This document shows positions 23,355 to 35,095 of a DNA stretch of 64,000 bases, one piece after another. Both the position numbers and the translations under genes were made by a program. Origin of the DNA: Watersipora subatra. Its lineage: Eukaryota > Bryozoa > Gymnolaemata > Cheilostomatida > Watersiporidae. The notes below the pieces were generated by a model. That model worked only from the letters and a program-made list of their open reading frames with translations, searched no databases and had not been told where the DNA came from. The stretch covers positions 53,487,114-53,551,113 of the forward strand of contig NC_088712.1 in assembly GCF_963576615.1 (NCBI RefSeq), given 5' to 3'. Every line of letters begins with the position of its first letter. The stretch's first letter is position 1.

Positions 23355-24060
23355 ATGTACAGTTCAACCTCTGCTTTTGAAACATTCAGATCTTGAAAAA
23401 ATCTTGAGTTTGGTAAAAGAACAAAATTTTTTGTTGCAAATACCAAACAGAAATTCAAAATTCGTATACCTTTGAGATGAGCCAAAAAATCCAATGGTGT
23501 GACTTGGTTGCCCATTGATCTTGAGTTGTTAACCATTTGTTTGAGTTTTGGAAATACTGACTAAATTTTGTGTGGTCTGTTAACTTCTAATCTTACCTCA
23601 TAAGAAGGTAAACGCAAGTAGTAAAGCTGGTGGTGGCAAGAGTAGTGAGTAAAATAATCGAGTTTAAAAAACTTTCTAACAAAAATTGAATTAGTTAGCT
23701 AAGGAGTTTGGTATTGTGAATTGACTATTAGTTCTACCATAAAACTAGGACTCTCTTAAAACGAGTGACTTTGCTGAAGGATTGACTGTGTTTAGCCAAA
23801 TTACTCCACGAATATCAGCGGATGTGGAGGAACCTGTGTGTATTCTCATGAATGAGCAACAGTTACTTGGGGTTAGTGTTAGCAAAGATGGAAAAACAAA
23901 ACTACTGCGTGAAGATTTGACAAAAGAGTCTCTTGCCTGGTAGGTGTGATTTCAGAACAAGAAGAGGTTTACAGGATTGCCATGAAAAGGCCGAACTTTT
24001 TATAAAATATGTTGAAGAGGAGCTTAAAGTTAATGGAGAATGACTTGTCCAGAAATTTTT
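23355..24060 (+). pseudogene. Possible pogo/Tigger-like transposon relic
   Basis: Starts near TACAGTTCAACCTCTGCTTT, which resembles the CAGT.GAACCTC terminus of pogo/Tigger elements. About 340 bp on, plus-strand codons read LAKEFGI (from 23695), the helix-turn-helix signature of Tigger/pogo transposases. A further open stretch near 23755-23940 reads KTSDFAEGLTVF and SADVEEP. Several stops and frameshifts. I could not find the other terminus. Confidence 0.35.
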
Positions 24061-24283
24061 ACTTGTTTCATCACACATCCGTTTCGAACTTGAGAGTTTT
24101 CAATTTTTTAAGAGATTTAAATCTTTTAGATTTTTTGCAAAAAAAAATGCTGTGAGTGCCCTACATCACACATGAAAGCCGCTGTACCACTCCAGGCTGA
24201 GTATTCCACAGTATATACTACTCTATTAGTAGTGTTTATGAGAAATTCAGCCAACTGTACATACATGTAGTACCTTGTTTTAA

Positions 24284-25154
24284 TTAAAGGTTGACTTGCA
24301 ACAAAATTCACATTACAGTTATTTGGTATCAAAAGATTCACCATGTCTTACTCTGTTGTGTTGTAGGTGCCAAATATGTGGGAATGTGATTACAAGCCCT
24401 TAAAAGCTAAAAAACGAACAGTTAATCGCAGCCACACGAGACCGCCATAGTTTGGATTCTCTTTCCAAAACGGCTCAAATGTGACGTAGCTGTGGTAGAT
24501 GGTTTCTGTTTACACTTTCATGCAACCTTATTCGTCGAAATATTTTCACAAATATACTTCACGCATTCAATAAAACCATGTCTATTGTTCTTACGCGTGT
24601 TTTATCATCATTGTAATGCTGTCACTTTTAACACTGATATCTTATAACTTACCGTAAAAATTTGTTCACTTTTTTAACCTTAGCTCGAAGGAGTACATAT
24701 CATTGTCTGATAAACATGACGAGCCTGTTGGTCACCTGTGATAATCAAAAAATGCTGCAAAAAATTAATTACGAAGTATGGGTCACATGATCAGATTACG
24801 ACTAGACAATTAGACCAAACCGAAACAAAACTGTAAAGTAGCGAGTATCTATATTTGATACGGGGTCTTCGGTGAAACCCAAAGTGTTTGTCATAAACTA
24901 GTGCTACGATAAGTTTTATATTGAGCTTTTTATTGGCCTTTCAATACATGTGAGAACATCCCGTGACAAGACGATAACCAAACTGTAATGTCTACGTCAG
25001 ATAAATAAACAGATTTCAATCTACGGCGACATTTTGTTTTTGAGCTTTTAATCGCATTTCCACATATTTTGCACCTACAACACAACAGAGTAAGACATGG
25101 TGAATCTTTTGATACCAAATAACTGTAATGTGAATTTTGTTGCAAGTCAACCTT
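24284..25154. mobile_element. TTAA-target MITE, copy 2 (~0.87 kb)
   Basis: Same family as 20518-21424: left end TTAA|AGGTTGACTTGC, right end GCAAGTCAACCT|TCAA. The body is shared, for example ACGAACAGTTAATCG and TTTGTCATAAACTAGTGCTA. Both copies keep TTAA at the left and a one-base variant at the right. Confidence 0.85.
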
Positions 25155-25550
25155 CAAGGTAGGCCTACAGTTAATAATGTAAAGCAATAGTTGCGAACAA
25201 CTGCTCCTAGTAAAATTACTCTACTCTCCCCTGGGCAGTTACCCCCCAATTGTTCCCACAGGATAACTGCCTCTTTGTAAATAGCAAATTTTACAAATAA
25301 TTTTTATTTTTTGGTTCAAAGTGCAATAATCAAGAGCCAGCGCAAACAAGAGTTACCACTGATCAAAAGTTGTCTTTTAGTTTTGGAGTGGGATAAAATT
25401 ATTTGCATTACTCGCAATGAGTTAAATCAACGTGTAGTTATCACTCTAGGGGGAGATAACTCTATGGTTAAATCAACCTTCTGCAATGAATTGTGATCAA
25501 AAACCGAAGATAAATTGCATCTATATATATAATTCTCAAACTTTAAGTGT
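25155..25550. other. Non-coding, nothing recognised
   Basis: No supported gene or element. Confidence 0.5.
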
Positions 25551-25559
25551 TTCCTGTCA

Positions 25560-25940
25560 ATCGCTGTGTCCATCTATAGATAATAAAATCTCGGATTGAA
25601 GAATCCGTATCGCCGAATATTTCTTCTTAGAACCTTCCATACCCTAAGGCGTTACGCTAACCCATTGAACTATGCAAGATTGATGGATTCATTGGGCGAT
25701 ATGACTCGTTATGTCAGTTGAAATAGCATGGCGACCCTGCATTACGTTACAGCTCTACGTCAGTAAAGCTTGCTCTCACATCTCTCATTAGTAAGTTTGA
25801 CAATTGGGATACTAGCTTACTCAAATTAGTCAGTGGTAATGTGTCAGATTAATTAATGGCAAGTGGAAGGCAACTGCATTACCTGAAAACTGTTTATTAT
25901 CTGTTTTTAATACCCGTGCAACGCCAACCATTCGGCAGTT
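25560..25940 (+). mobile_element. Helitron-like non-autonomous element, copy 1
   Basis: Shares GAAGAATCCGTATCGC, a GCGATATGACTCG-like block and an AATGGCAAG.GG.AGGCAACT block with the copies at 45187 and 51190. The 3' end is CCCGTGCAACGCC followed by TTAG, one base from the CTAG found at the other copies. The GC-rich subterminal hairpin plus CTRR end fits Helitrons. Confidence 0.6.
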
Positions 25941-26024
25941 AGAATATATTTAGTATTGTTCTACTATAAAGAGCCTATCAACAGAGCTAAATGTTCTTCT
26001 ACAGTTGAGAGTTGTATATTACTA

Positions 26025-26085
26025 CTAGCTGTGCCTTCCAGCGTTGTTCGGGTGTTAAAAATCAGCTTATAAACTATGTAAATTA
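26025..26085 (-). mobile_element. Helitron-like 3'-end fragment
   Basis: Inverted fragment of the same family: CTAGCTGTGCCTTCCAGCGT and then GTTCGGGTGTTAAAAATCAG mirror the 3' end of the other copies. Only about 60 bp is left. Confidence 0.6.
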
Positions 26086-26483
26086 GTAAGCTTGCTAACT
26101 CTAAGCTAGTAATTTCAGTAAGCTAGTTAATAGGCGCTAGGTTTCTAATGATAGCAGGCCATGATGTTAGGTCAGCATTGTTGTCCAGCTACAGCTATTC
26201 TAATAATAGTTACAGCCAAATGACAGCCAGACCTACTTTGAGAAATATATATTAATATGAAAATATGATTAAAGCAAAAAATAATTTTTGAGAGAAAAAA
26301 TGACTGATGGTAAAGTTTGCTATTATGAAAATTGATCAGAGCAAGAGTTATGCTCTCATGTCCTTAATCAAATTTTCTCTCAAATGTGCTTTTGGACAGC
26401 AAGCTGCACAATGTCCTCTCCATTTCTTAGATATATAAACTTAGTCCCTACTCTTAAAGTTCATTCAGCAGATGCTTTTGCGC

Positions 26484-28247
26484 AGGCCTGTATTCACTGG
26501 TTGCAAGTTGGGGCGGCTAATGTTCGGCGATTAGTTATGAACACCTGGGGGTGTTGAGGGGGTGGTGTAAGCCCCCAACTGGTTTTTCTCATGTAGGGCC
26601 TCAGCCGGGCCTCTCATGTGAAGTTTTTAAAAAATTTATCAGAAAACATCAACATTTTTCTATTTTTTGAGATTGGTTTTGTTTTAGGTAAATGACGAGA
26701 CATTTTAAAATTGACATAGGCAAAATTTGACCGCAGTTAAAACGCTCAGAAAAAAGACATCTTTTTCTTTTGAGCGTTTTAGCAAAGATCAATTTTGCCG
26801 ATTTTATTTTAAGTTCATACGGAGGTTTCCACGCTTTCGGTGGGACATGGCCAAGCAGATGTTTGGTGAAACTTGATATTTTGCAAACCTTTATAAAGGT
26901 CGTTAACAAGAATATTTTGCCACTGATGATGATAATAATGACGCCTAAGAACTACTAAAAGTTGATGTTTGTCTCTATGGCTTGGAATAAAGTGATATTG
27001 AAGTGAATTTTTGCGCTTGCCTTTCATTAATATAGTGACTTACGGCACTTACGATTACTACTAAGTGGGTTCTGGTTACAAGTAGTCTTACACCGAATGA
27101 GTATTAGCTCTCATGCACAACTATAATTGTTGCAAGATGACTCGTGAATGAGTATGGCTCTTTATTTCACAAGCTAAAGCTGCACAGAGATTAATTAATG
27201 TTCAAATAATCCACAAATGTCCATATATAGTAATCCACAAATGTCCATATATAGTAATCCACAAATGTCCATATATAGTAATCCACAAATGTCCATATAT
27301 AATAATCCACAAATGTCCCTATATAATAATCTACAAATGTCCCTATATAGTACTCCACAAATGTCCATATATAGTACTCCACAAATGTCCATATATAGTA
27401 CTCCACAAATGTCCATATATAGTAATCCACAAATGTTCATATATAGTAATCTACAAATGTTCATATATAGTAATCTACAAATGTCCATATATAATAATCT
27501 ACAAATGTCCATATATAATAATCTACAAATGTCCATATATAATAATCCACAAATGTCCATATATAATAATCCACAAATGTCCATATATAATAATCCACAA
27601 ATGTTCATATATAGTAATCCACAAATGTTCATATATAGTAATCCACAAATGTTCATATATAGTAATCCACAAATGTCCATATATAGTAATCCACAAATGT
27701 TCATATATAGTAATCCACAAATGTCCATATATAGTCTCGTCGCTTGTAGACAGTATCTGGTGCTCTGTACTCTTTGTTCTTCCGTCTCACTAGTGTATCT
27801 TCCTTCGTTACTTATTCTTACCCATTCTGGTCTACGATGCTTTACATATCCTTATATACAGTGTTATGTGATAGTCCATTGGCTTTCCATGAAAGCTGGC
27901 TTGCATATTACTATGCTAATCCCATGGTAGCTTGATGCATGTGGCTATTACAAATAGTTGAGTTTAGCAAATCCATCACAATATTCTACAGCGATAAAAA
28001 CCGTCTCCATAGCCATTGGCCAAACAACTTTTCAAATAAATGATGTTGAGGTCGAGTTATCTGAAGCAATTTATCATTGCAAGGGAACGGACCAAACAAA
28101 TCCGTTCGAGTTAACCATGTGTTTGAGATGAAATGTTACATTTTATTCGAGGGCGAGTTATGCGAGTTTGACTGCACTTAGCCACGGAAAGTTCCTAAAA
28201 GTTTGGGACAGCTCAGCCGGCCAGCCGCCCCAGAGAATACGGGCCTG
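26484..28247. mobile_element. Non-autonomous hAT transposon, 1764 bp
   Basis: The left end CAGGCCTGTATTCACTGG and the right end, inverted, CAGGCCCGTATTCTCTGGGG form a terminal inverted repeat, with GGGGCGGCT repeated inside each end. A perfect 8-bp duplication CTTTTGCG flanks it at 26476-26483 and 28248-28255, the hallmark of hAT transposition. No transposase frame is recognisable inside. It contains the 24-nt minisatellite at 27207-27735. Confidence 0.9.
27207..27735. repeat. 24-nt minisatellite, ~22 copies
   Basis: Unit AATCCACAAATGTCCATATA plus TAGT, with variants ATGTTCA, ATAATCTAC and AGTACTCC that occur in runs of neighbouring units, as expected from local duplication. Both strands lack stops in some frames because the unit is divisible by three. 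It lies inside the hAT element. Confidence 0.95.
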
Positions 28248-28317
28248 CTTTTGCGTGATTTGAATTTATCTCTCTGGTGTAATTACTTTTTTACACTAGT
28301 TTGACATCAGTGCTCTG

Positions 28318-28372
28318 CATAGACCTATTAACTGTACTATATAACTATACTATAGTTGATAGGTCTATAATG
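28318..28372. mobile_element. Ultra-short palindromic insertion (55 bp)
   Basis: CATAGACCTATTAACT... pairs with ...AGTTGATAGGTCTAT, and the 8-bp repeat GTGCTCTG lies on both sides (28310-28317 and 28373-28380). A near-identical palindrome sits at 59832-59889. Confidence 0.65.
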
Positions 28373-30187
28373 GTGCTCTGGCATAGGCTTATTGATGACT
28401 CAACTAGTGGGCATCCATTGTGAGTTGGTGTTTCCATTAATATAAAAACTGTTACTTCGATAAATCTGCAAGTCATTGTTCAAGCAGGTAAGTTTTAAGG
28501 CAGGTAAAGCGATACCCAATGGTGAAGTCCTTGAAGAATGTCAGCTACTTCATAAAAGTTTGCTCAGGGAGAGTTGGTAAATGCCGACTTTGAAACATTG
28601 ATAAAGGGCTTACCATCAGTGGAGATCATTTCTAGGTAACAAGATCTCATTGTAAAAAGAAGAAAAACTCCTGATGTTTTGTTGAAACTTCCAATTTCTA
28701 CTGTCTGAATGGTAAAACTACCACTACAACTGTTGTAGTGGTTTTTAGCAATTTGTTTGTATCTTCTGGCAAATACCTTGTTATTTACATATTTTTGGGA
28801 CACCTTAAAACAAGCCTAGCTATTGCTCTGTTGCCTAGCCCATTCTTAACATTTGGTCATACTCGAGCAGCATTTTTGTATTATAATAACAATAATATTA
28901 ATAGCAATAATATTAATAACAATACTACTAATAACAATAATATTAATAATATTACATTTATAAAAATAATATTTGTTCAGTGGGCAAGATAATAATGGAA
29001 TTCTATTACAGTAATTAACCATCCACTATAGCAAAGTTGAGAGTGGTTACGACGGCAGGGTTACGCTAGCGCCACCTGCCTGTCTATGTCAGATAAATAA
29101 GCAGATATGCTATGCCTATCATTGTGTGCATGTCTAGCTCTCTGATTACCTTAATTCCATGGTAGACCTAGGCTTGTGTGACAGCAAATTGATGCTAAAA
29201 TTAGTTTTGCCACTGAATGACTTTAAATATTATCTATTTTTCTCAACAGTTAATGCTAGACAAGAACTAGTCAGAGTTTTAATGCTTTCAAATAAATATT
29301 AGAATCAGAAGTTTCTGGTGTAAGGATCAAAGTGTTTAGTAACTACACTCAACAATTCATTTTGATGATCGTCTTTGTTTATGCTTCATCACTGAGCAAC
29401 ACTCGGTTGCTGCAAGTCGGCGAGTGTCGTTGGTCTGCTTAGGGACTGTCTTTTACCAAAGCATTGCGAGTGAGATTATATTTCATCAGCCAAGTCCAAG
29501 CAAAAAATTAAAGGAGACTACTACTAGCGTTTACAATAGATTTTGTTGTGATATAAGGATGTGATGTTCATCATTTTATATAGTGCATCATGACAGTAAT
29601 GAAGCTCAGCAGGCTAATGTGACTCATTGCTGTAAAAACGTCTGCCAATCCATGAGATGGCCATTCAAGTAATATAAGTTGCTATACAATCACTACTTAA
29701 AATTTACTGTTGGGCGAGAAAAGAAATACAATAATAGGAGTTGTGTTCTTTAGACAGGTTTAGGTGACTCCAGAGTTTCTCTGATATGTGAGGTCTCTGA
29801 GTTGACACTATCAACATCAATGATGAGCCCTAAAAAGTCAACTATATCTGACTAAAAGAGGGCTAACATGGTATCATTTTTGATTCAATCAACCTGACTC
29901 ATATTGTCACCTGTTGAGGTCTTCTCACTGACAAAACTAAACACAAAATCATTATTCGAAAAAATACACTGAGAAAGTCATTTAGCGTCTTGACAATGTA
30001 CTGCTGTCAAATATCATCAGCCTTCAGACATCTAAAATGCTTTGATCAAAAGTGTTATAAAGCAGCATATTTGTTAGTTTGTTTACAAAAAATATCAGCT
30101 GTTTCCCAATTAGAGAAGCTTAAGTTATTTTTATTTTGGCTCAATTATCAATAATCAATATTAATAAATCCTACTTTGTAATTGTGC

Positions 30188-30322
30188 ATGTGCATACGTG
30201 TGTGTGCGCGGGTGTGTGCACGCGGGTGTGTTTGCGTGTGTGCACAAGGTGTGTTTGTGTATGTGTGCATGATCGTGTGCGCGTGTGTGTCTGTGCGCGT
30301 GCGTGCGAATGTGTGTCAGTTA
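30188..30322. repeat. GT/GC-rich microsatellite
   Basis: Runs of GTGTGTGCGCG and relatives; shorter counterpart at 38230-38302 in block B. Confidence 0.9.
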
Positions 30323-31768
30323 TTTTGCATAAATAATGTGCGTTTCCACAGTGTTTAGCAAATTTTAACCAAACTCTATACGCACATATACTCTATAGTT
30401 TTTGCCAAGTCACCAAAGATATTTGGCTTCAAAACGCCGTATTCATATGCCATATGAATCTGCCTTCTAAACGCCAACCTGATTGGAAACACAAAAATGC
30501 GCTTTCGCATGCATCAGGGGCAATTGCCTTCAATAAATCCATCATCGATTGCTGTTATGAAAGCAGTCTAGGAATTTGCACCGAAAATCTACAGGCCTAA
30601 TAACAAACACAGACAAAATCTACCGACAAAAGACAAACAAAATCTACCGACAAATAACACTCAAGCTATTACATATGAAATATTGGTTGCTATTTCTGGT
30701 ATAAATATATTTCTAAAATTGACAGACACTTATATTGGCGTGATTACGTACAAGGTTAGTAAGGATAATCTTTACAAAGGATAAAATGGTAGATGTGAAT
30801 AGAAGTGTGTTTCTATTGGGAGGCACTAAACGCTTTTGCTTACTAGATTCATGCAATGAACACACAAGCTTTGCAAAGTTTCTGTGATTATTTTCTACAG
30901 TTATGAAACTTCTATATATACGCAGTGAAAGACAATCCAGATAGAATCAAATATGTACACTTTAACCTATCAAAGTTAAACCAGTTCAACGGTTTGATGT
31001 TTGACGCGTATGCAGTCATAGATCCATTTAACCAATTTTTTTTGTAGTAGTTTACAACCAGCCAATAAAAGGGGTGCTTGCTGAAAACACTTTTGTATAC
31101 CTCTTGGTATATTGGAAAAATATGCTAACACATCAAGTCTGCTTATAGAAAGAGAACGCAATTCCCAATGATGTAACTGATCTAGAGATATTCCACTGTT
31201 TGGAGCCATCAAGATCTTAATTATTATTGGATAGCTGAAAAGCAAACCGGACATTCTAAATAGTAAAAATTAGCTACATACAAGTATTTGTATTCTATTT
31301 TAATTTGTTAAAGCTTCAGTGGTATTTTGATCTTTGTTAACAATAACAGTTAATAAGCAAGTTAACGTTGGCAAGCCAGTATCTTTGCCAATCCAAGCCA
31401 ACCTTTTTCCTTTGGCCAATGCAAATATACTAGACAGAAGACACACTTATAACTTAGGATTTATCCCCTCCTTGTTTGTTGATTGGAGTAAATAAATGTT
31501 CTTACAAGATATTAATTTATGAATAACATGGTAGGAGGCTGCAGGCTTACCATTTTGTAATGTGTCAAAATTTGCTAAAAGCTTCACTTTATGTGGTCAG
31601 GTAATATACTTAAGACTTTGTATGCATAGTTGTTTTTATGTTACTAGGTTACGAATGGTGCAATTCTGGATTCCACAGTTTCATATTTTTAGACTAGTGA
31701 TGACTTGCAAGAAGAAGTTATATCATGTTCATACATGTGTCCACCTAATAAACTCATATCTGGCAGCA

Positions 31769-31828
31769 TATTGGCTGATAGCTGACAGGCTCCGCCCATT
31801 GTGGTTATTAACAGCTACTATTTATAAT
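31769..31828 (+). promoter_or_regulatory. Conserved promoter-like module, copy 1
   Basis: ATTGGCTGATAGCTGACAGG, then CTCCGCCCATTG, then TATTTATAA, in that order on the plus strand: inverted CCAAT box, TGACAG/E-box-like sites, GC box and a TATA-like element. Repeated at 38949, 49266 and 53402 beside other Ly6 copies. It lies just 3' of the Ly6 polyadenylation signal and points antisense into exon 3. Function is inferred only. Confidence 0.35.
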
Positions 31829-31861
31829 CAACTAATTTAATAAAATATTAAACAAGTTTTT

Positions 31862-34800
31862 TTTATTGTTTAGTGAACCTTTTTATGAATTGAGCAAAAC
31901 TGTTTGTTTATAAACAGGATATATGGACTTGAATTGTTCATGCCTTCAATGAAATCATATCGAAAATTGTGCAGTCTTTATATGAACGGAGCTACATGAC
32001 CAAGTAGGAAAGCCAGTATCTAAAAGAGATATTTGGCTACAGCAGCAGCGATGACAAGTCCAGTAGAATATACAGCCTTGTTACTACTGTTGCACAAATC
32101 TCCTGTGCATGAACAGAAGTAGCTGTGGGTTTTGATTCCAAAGACATCGACTTTCACCTTGTTGCTCTCCAGGCAGTTGGTATTGTCATATTCTTGAGCA
32201 CATTTCCGATCAACTACAATGTTAAAATATCTTAGTATACTTAATATATTTAGTTTTTCTATAACAAAGTTATGGTCGAGTAAGTTCTCAGTCTATGAAC
32301 GACAACTTGAGTAAGTCCTCAGTCTATGGACGGCAACCTGAGTAACTCCTCAGTCTATGGACGGCAACCTGAGTAAGTCCTCAGTCTATGGATGGCAACC
32401 TGAGTAACTTCTCAGTCTATGGACGGCAACCTGAGTAACTCCTCAGTCTATGGACGGCAACCTGAGTAACTCCTCAGTCTATGGATGGCAACCTGAGTAA
32501 CTCCTCAGTCTATGGATGGCAACCTGAGTAACTCCTCAGTCTATGGACGGCAACCTGAGTAACTCCTCAGTCTATGGACGGCAACCTGAGTAACTCCTCA
32601 GTCTATGGACGGCAACCTGAGTAACTCCTTAGTCTATGGTCATCAACCTATTGATTAATTATGGAGCTTAGGCTATTGATTTACAATACATTTGATTAGA
32701 CCATAGAGTAGATAGGCATACTAGGTACTGTCCAATTAGTTTTCAGCTAGGATTCACATTCGGATTACGTGACATTCTCCATTTTTATATATGATGAAAA
32801 TTTAACTGCACGACTCAGTGTGTAGCTATGCGTTTTTCTGTTCTCTTGTTACACTGCATTTAAATCGAGTTATCCTAACGGAACGGCCACCTAGACACAC
32901 CCTCCGTTGTTAAATTCCAACCCTTAGTGAGTACCCTTCACTGCTAATACTCAGCAAGAAAGCTATACATGTTCTGCGACCAGCTGCTAGCTTTCTGTAA
33001 ATAGACATAGTTGTCCAAGCCTGGCTGCTGGTTAATCGCTGGTTCACACTATATCACCGCATGTCAGTGTTAACCGTGCAATACTTCGGCGATCGTCTGT
33101 AATAACATTGTTTACACTGTCAAAAAACCATCCACTTTTACATCAGCAAATAGTCCATGGCATAGCGTTTTCATAATACAATGTAGTGGTGGAAATAACG
33201 AAATACTAGTCCCACAGCAATTGTCATGAAAAAAATATAGTCGATGAATAAACACTGAGAGGACAACTCCGAAATGTTGTGATACATTGTGAACCAGCCT
33301 TTAGCGATAACATAAACCAGGATTCATACAACTTTAACTGTTTCATCCAGCCTAGCAGAGCAGCTATCATTTTGCTACACTGATAGCCTGAGCGCAAGTT
33401 CTTTGGAAACCCTTTGATGTAACATGGTTATATTTTTAGTGATCATTAAGGTTTACTCAGCTATCTGTAATAACAGAAGACTTCCATAAGTCTGCCAGTA
33501 AGATGGAAGAGTGAGAGAAGATAAGTACTTATTCCAACTTACTCAGCTATATTACATAATAATAATTATATTAATGATAAAAATAGGCTTTTGTAATACT
33601 TCTATGTCCTTTCAAACCTACGTATGCTTGCTCAAATAATTCTAAGTGCACATTTTTGCTTGCTTGTTACATGAAAAACATCTTAAGAAAATTCAGAATT
33701 TTAACCTACAATGTTGAAATGACCTTGACTAATAGAGAAAACGGGATAGGCTTTATCCATAGATATATATACCTATATATATCCATATATTTATCCATAG
33801 ATATATATATAGGTATATATATCTATGGCTTTATCAGATTTTATTAATGTAGTTTATAACAGGTTAAACGTTAATGTATACCTGTCTCTGACCAACTTCC
33901 TAAAAGCTTGACTCGGATCTTGGCCTTGCTGCAACCACCATCCTCATCCGAAGACAAAAGACTCTGTGAGCAGTCCGTCTCATGGGAACTGCTTACGACA
34001 TAGCCAGTATCACCATCATTACATGAGGTATCAAGGATACTACACTCGTAGCACATGGTGGCCATAGAAACTGCCAGCATGCCTACAACACAAATCAACA
34101 ACAACTATTATAAACACTTGTAGAGGAATAGAATAAAATGATTCACTAATTATCTAGTTTTGATAATATGGATATCCTCTAGTAGAACCCTCTGTGAAAC
34201 AAGAATAGCAGGCTCAGATAATAAATTTTTTCATTTAGTTTAAAGCAATATTTTTTATGACTTTATAAACGCTTCAAACTTTTAAATTGACTATGTGGCA
34301 AAAATGTTTCTAGAATGAAATAGAAGTTGATATTTAAGGAGTATTCTCCAAATAGGTCAAGTTGTAAAACCTTTTCCTGATAACTTTTTAGTACAGCATG
34401 ATTGTCTAATAACATTTATAAATCATACCCAGCTTTACAAAAATAATTATATCTTTGCATCTAAAGATAGTATATTCTTTGGAATATACTAGCTTTACTC
34501 CAAAGAAAATACAAAAATAATTATATATTTGTATCATTATATTTGCATTCCTTATATCTATAATATCCAGTGATATTATTGGATTATTATGTAAAAATGT
34601 TTAGGGTCTCTCATAATTAACCAAGACTTTGTTATATTCTAGTGATGATGATTACATAATATATTATATTTATGCATAGGAATATATAAATAACCTGAAA
34701 GCACGAGAAAGACGTAGAAAGATTTCATGGTGATCAATGAATTGAGATGTTTGATATTGATATTGATGAATTGTTTGAACAACCTAATCAAATCAAGGGC

Positions 34801-34922
34801 TGAACAGTATTAGGTTGACACTTTTTTATATTCTAGTGATGAAGATTATATAAAATATTATATTTATGTTTAGGAGTATGTTACCAACCTGAAAGCACGA
34901 GGAAGGCATAGAACGACTTCAT
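31862..34922 (-). CDS. Ly6/uPAR-like (three-finger) protein, gene 1
   Basis: Minus-strand gene: exon 1 at 34695-34728 or 34889-34922, exon 2 33882-34082, exon 3 32020-32213, both introns phase 1, AATAAA on the minus strand at 31867-31862. The product is 142 residues. It has a signal peptide (MKSFYVFLVLSG..AVSMA), then ten cysteines in Ly6 order starting CYEC and ending YFCSCTGDLCN, then a polar NSSNK and a hydrophobic tail (AVYSTGLVIAAAVAKYLF) typical of GPI attachment. Family members act at the cell surface or as secreted ligands; partner unknown. Two first exons exist: the upstream 34889-34922 gives MKSFYAFLVLS, the inner 34695-34728 gives MKSFYVFLVLS. Confidence 0.85.
32278..32648. repeat. 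31-nt minisatellite in Ly6 gene 1 intron 2, 12 copies
   Basis: Unit GAGTAACTCCTCAGTCTATG plus GACGGCAACCT, with small variants at the ends. The equivalent intron in gene 2 has six copies (39453-39638). No unique spacers, so not CRISPR-like. Confidence 0.95.
33025..33311. mobile_element. MITE relic in gene 1 intron 2
   Basis: Related to 13826-14245: CTGGTTCACACTATATCACC at one side, GAACCAGCCTTTAG at the other, with shared interior blocks. Confidence 0.6.
33757..33828. mobile_element. AT-rich palindromic insertion (~70 bp)
   Basis: CCATAGATATATATACCTA pairs with TAGGTATATATATCTATGG. GGCTTTAT occurs at 33749-33756 and 33827-33834. The matching place in block B (about 41506-41520) reads AGGTTTTTATCAG without the palindrome, i.e. 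an empty site. Confidence 0.7.
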
Positions 34923-35055
34923 GGTAAGTTTTATCCTAAGTTCTCTGCAGCAAGTCTAACCAATTTGAGTAGGAGAGAGAGAGAACTGCCTTGGTCTGTG
35001 ATAACACGAAGTAATGATTCCTGTTACGTTGCCGAGAAAATGCAAAACAGAAAAG

Positions 35056-35095
35056 AATTATAAGCCATAACGACGAGCAACATGATTGTGATTGG
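35056..35095 (-). promoter_or_regulatory. Putative Ly6 gene 1 promoter
   Basis: On the minus strand CCAATCACAAT (35095) is followed 30 bp later by CTTATAATT (about 35063), a CCAAT plus TATA-like pair 140 bp upstream of the outer first exon. The CCAAT box is kept in gene 2 (42575-42571); gene 4 has CCAAT boxes near 56253 and 56270 in a related upstream region. Confidence 0.4.

Noticed and set aside
27195-27930. Long repeat proteins on both strands of the 24-nt array
   Set aside because: Unit divisible by three inside a non-autonomous hAT element; no gene context.
32278-32648. CRISPR-like regular repeats
   Set aside because: Units are contiguous without unique spacers, and the DNA is eukaryotic.
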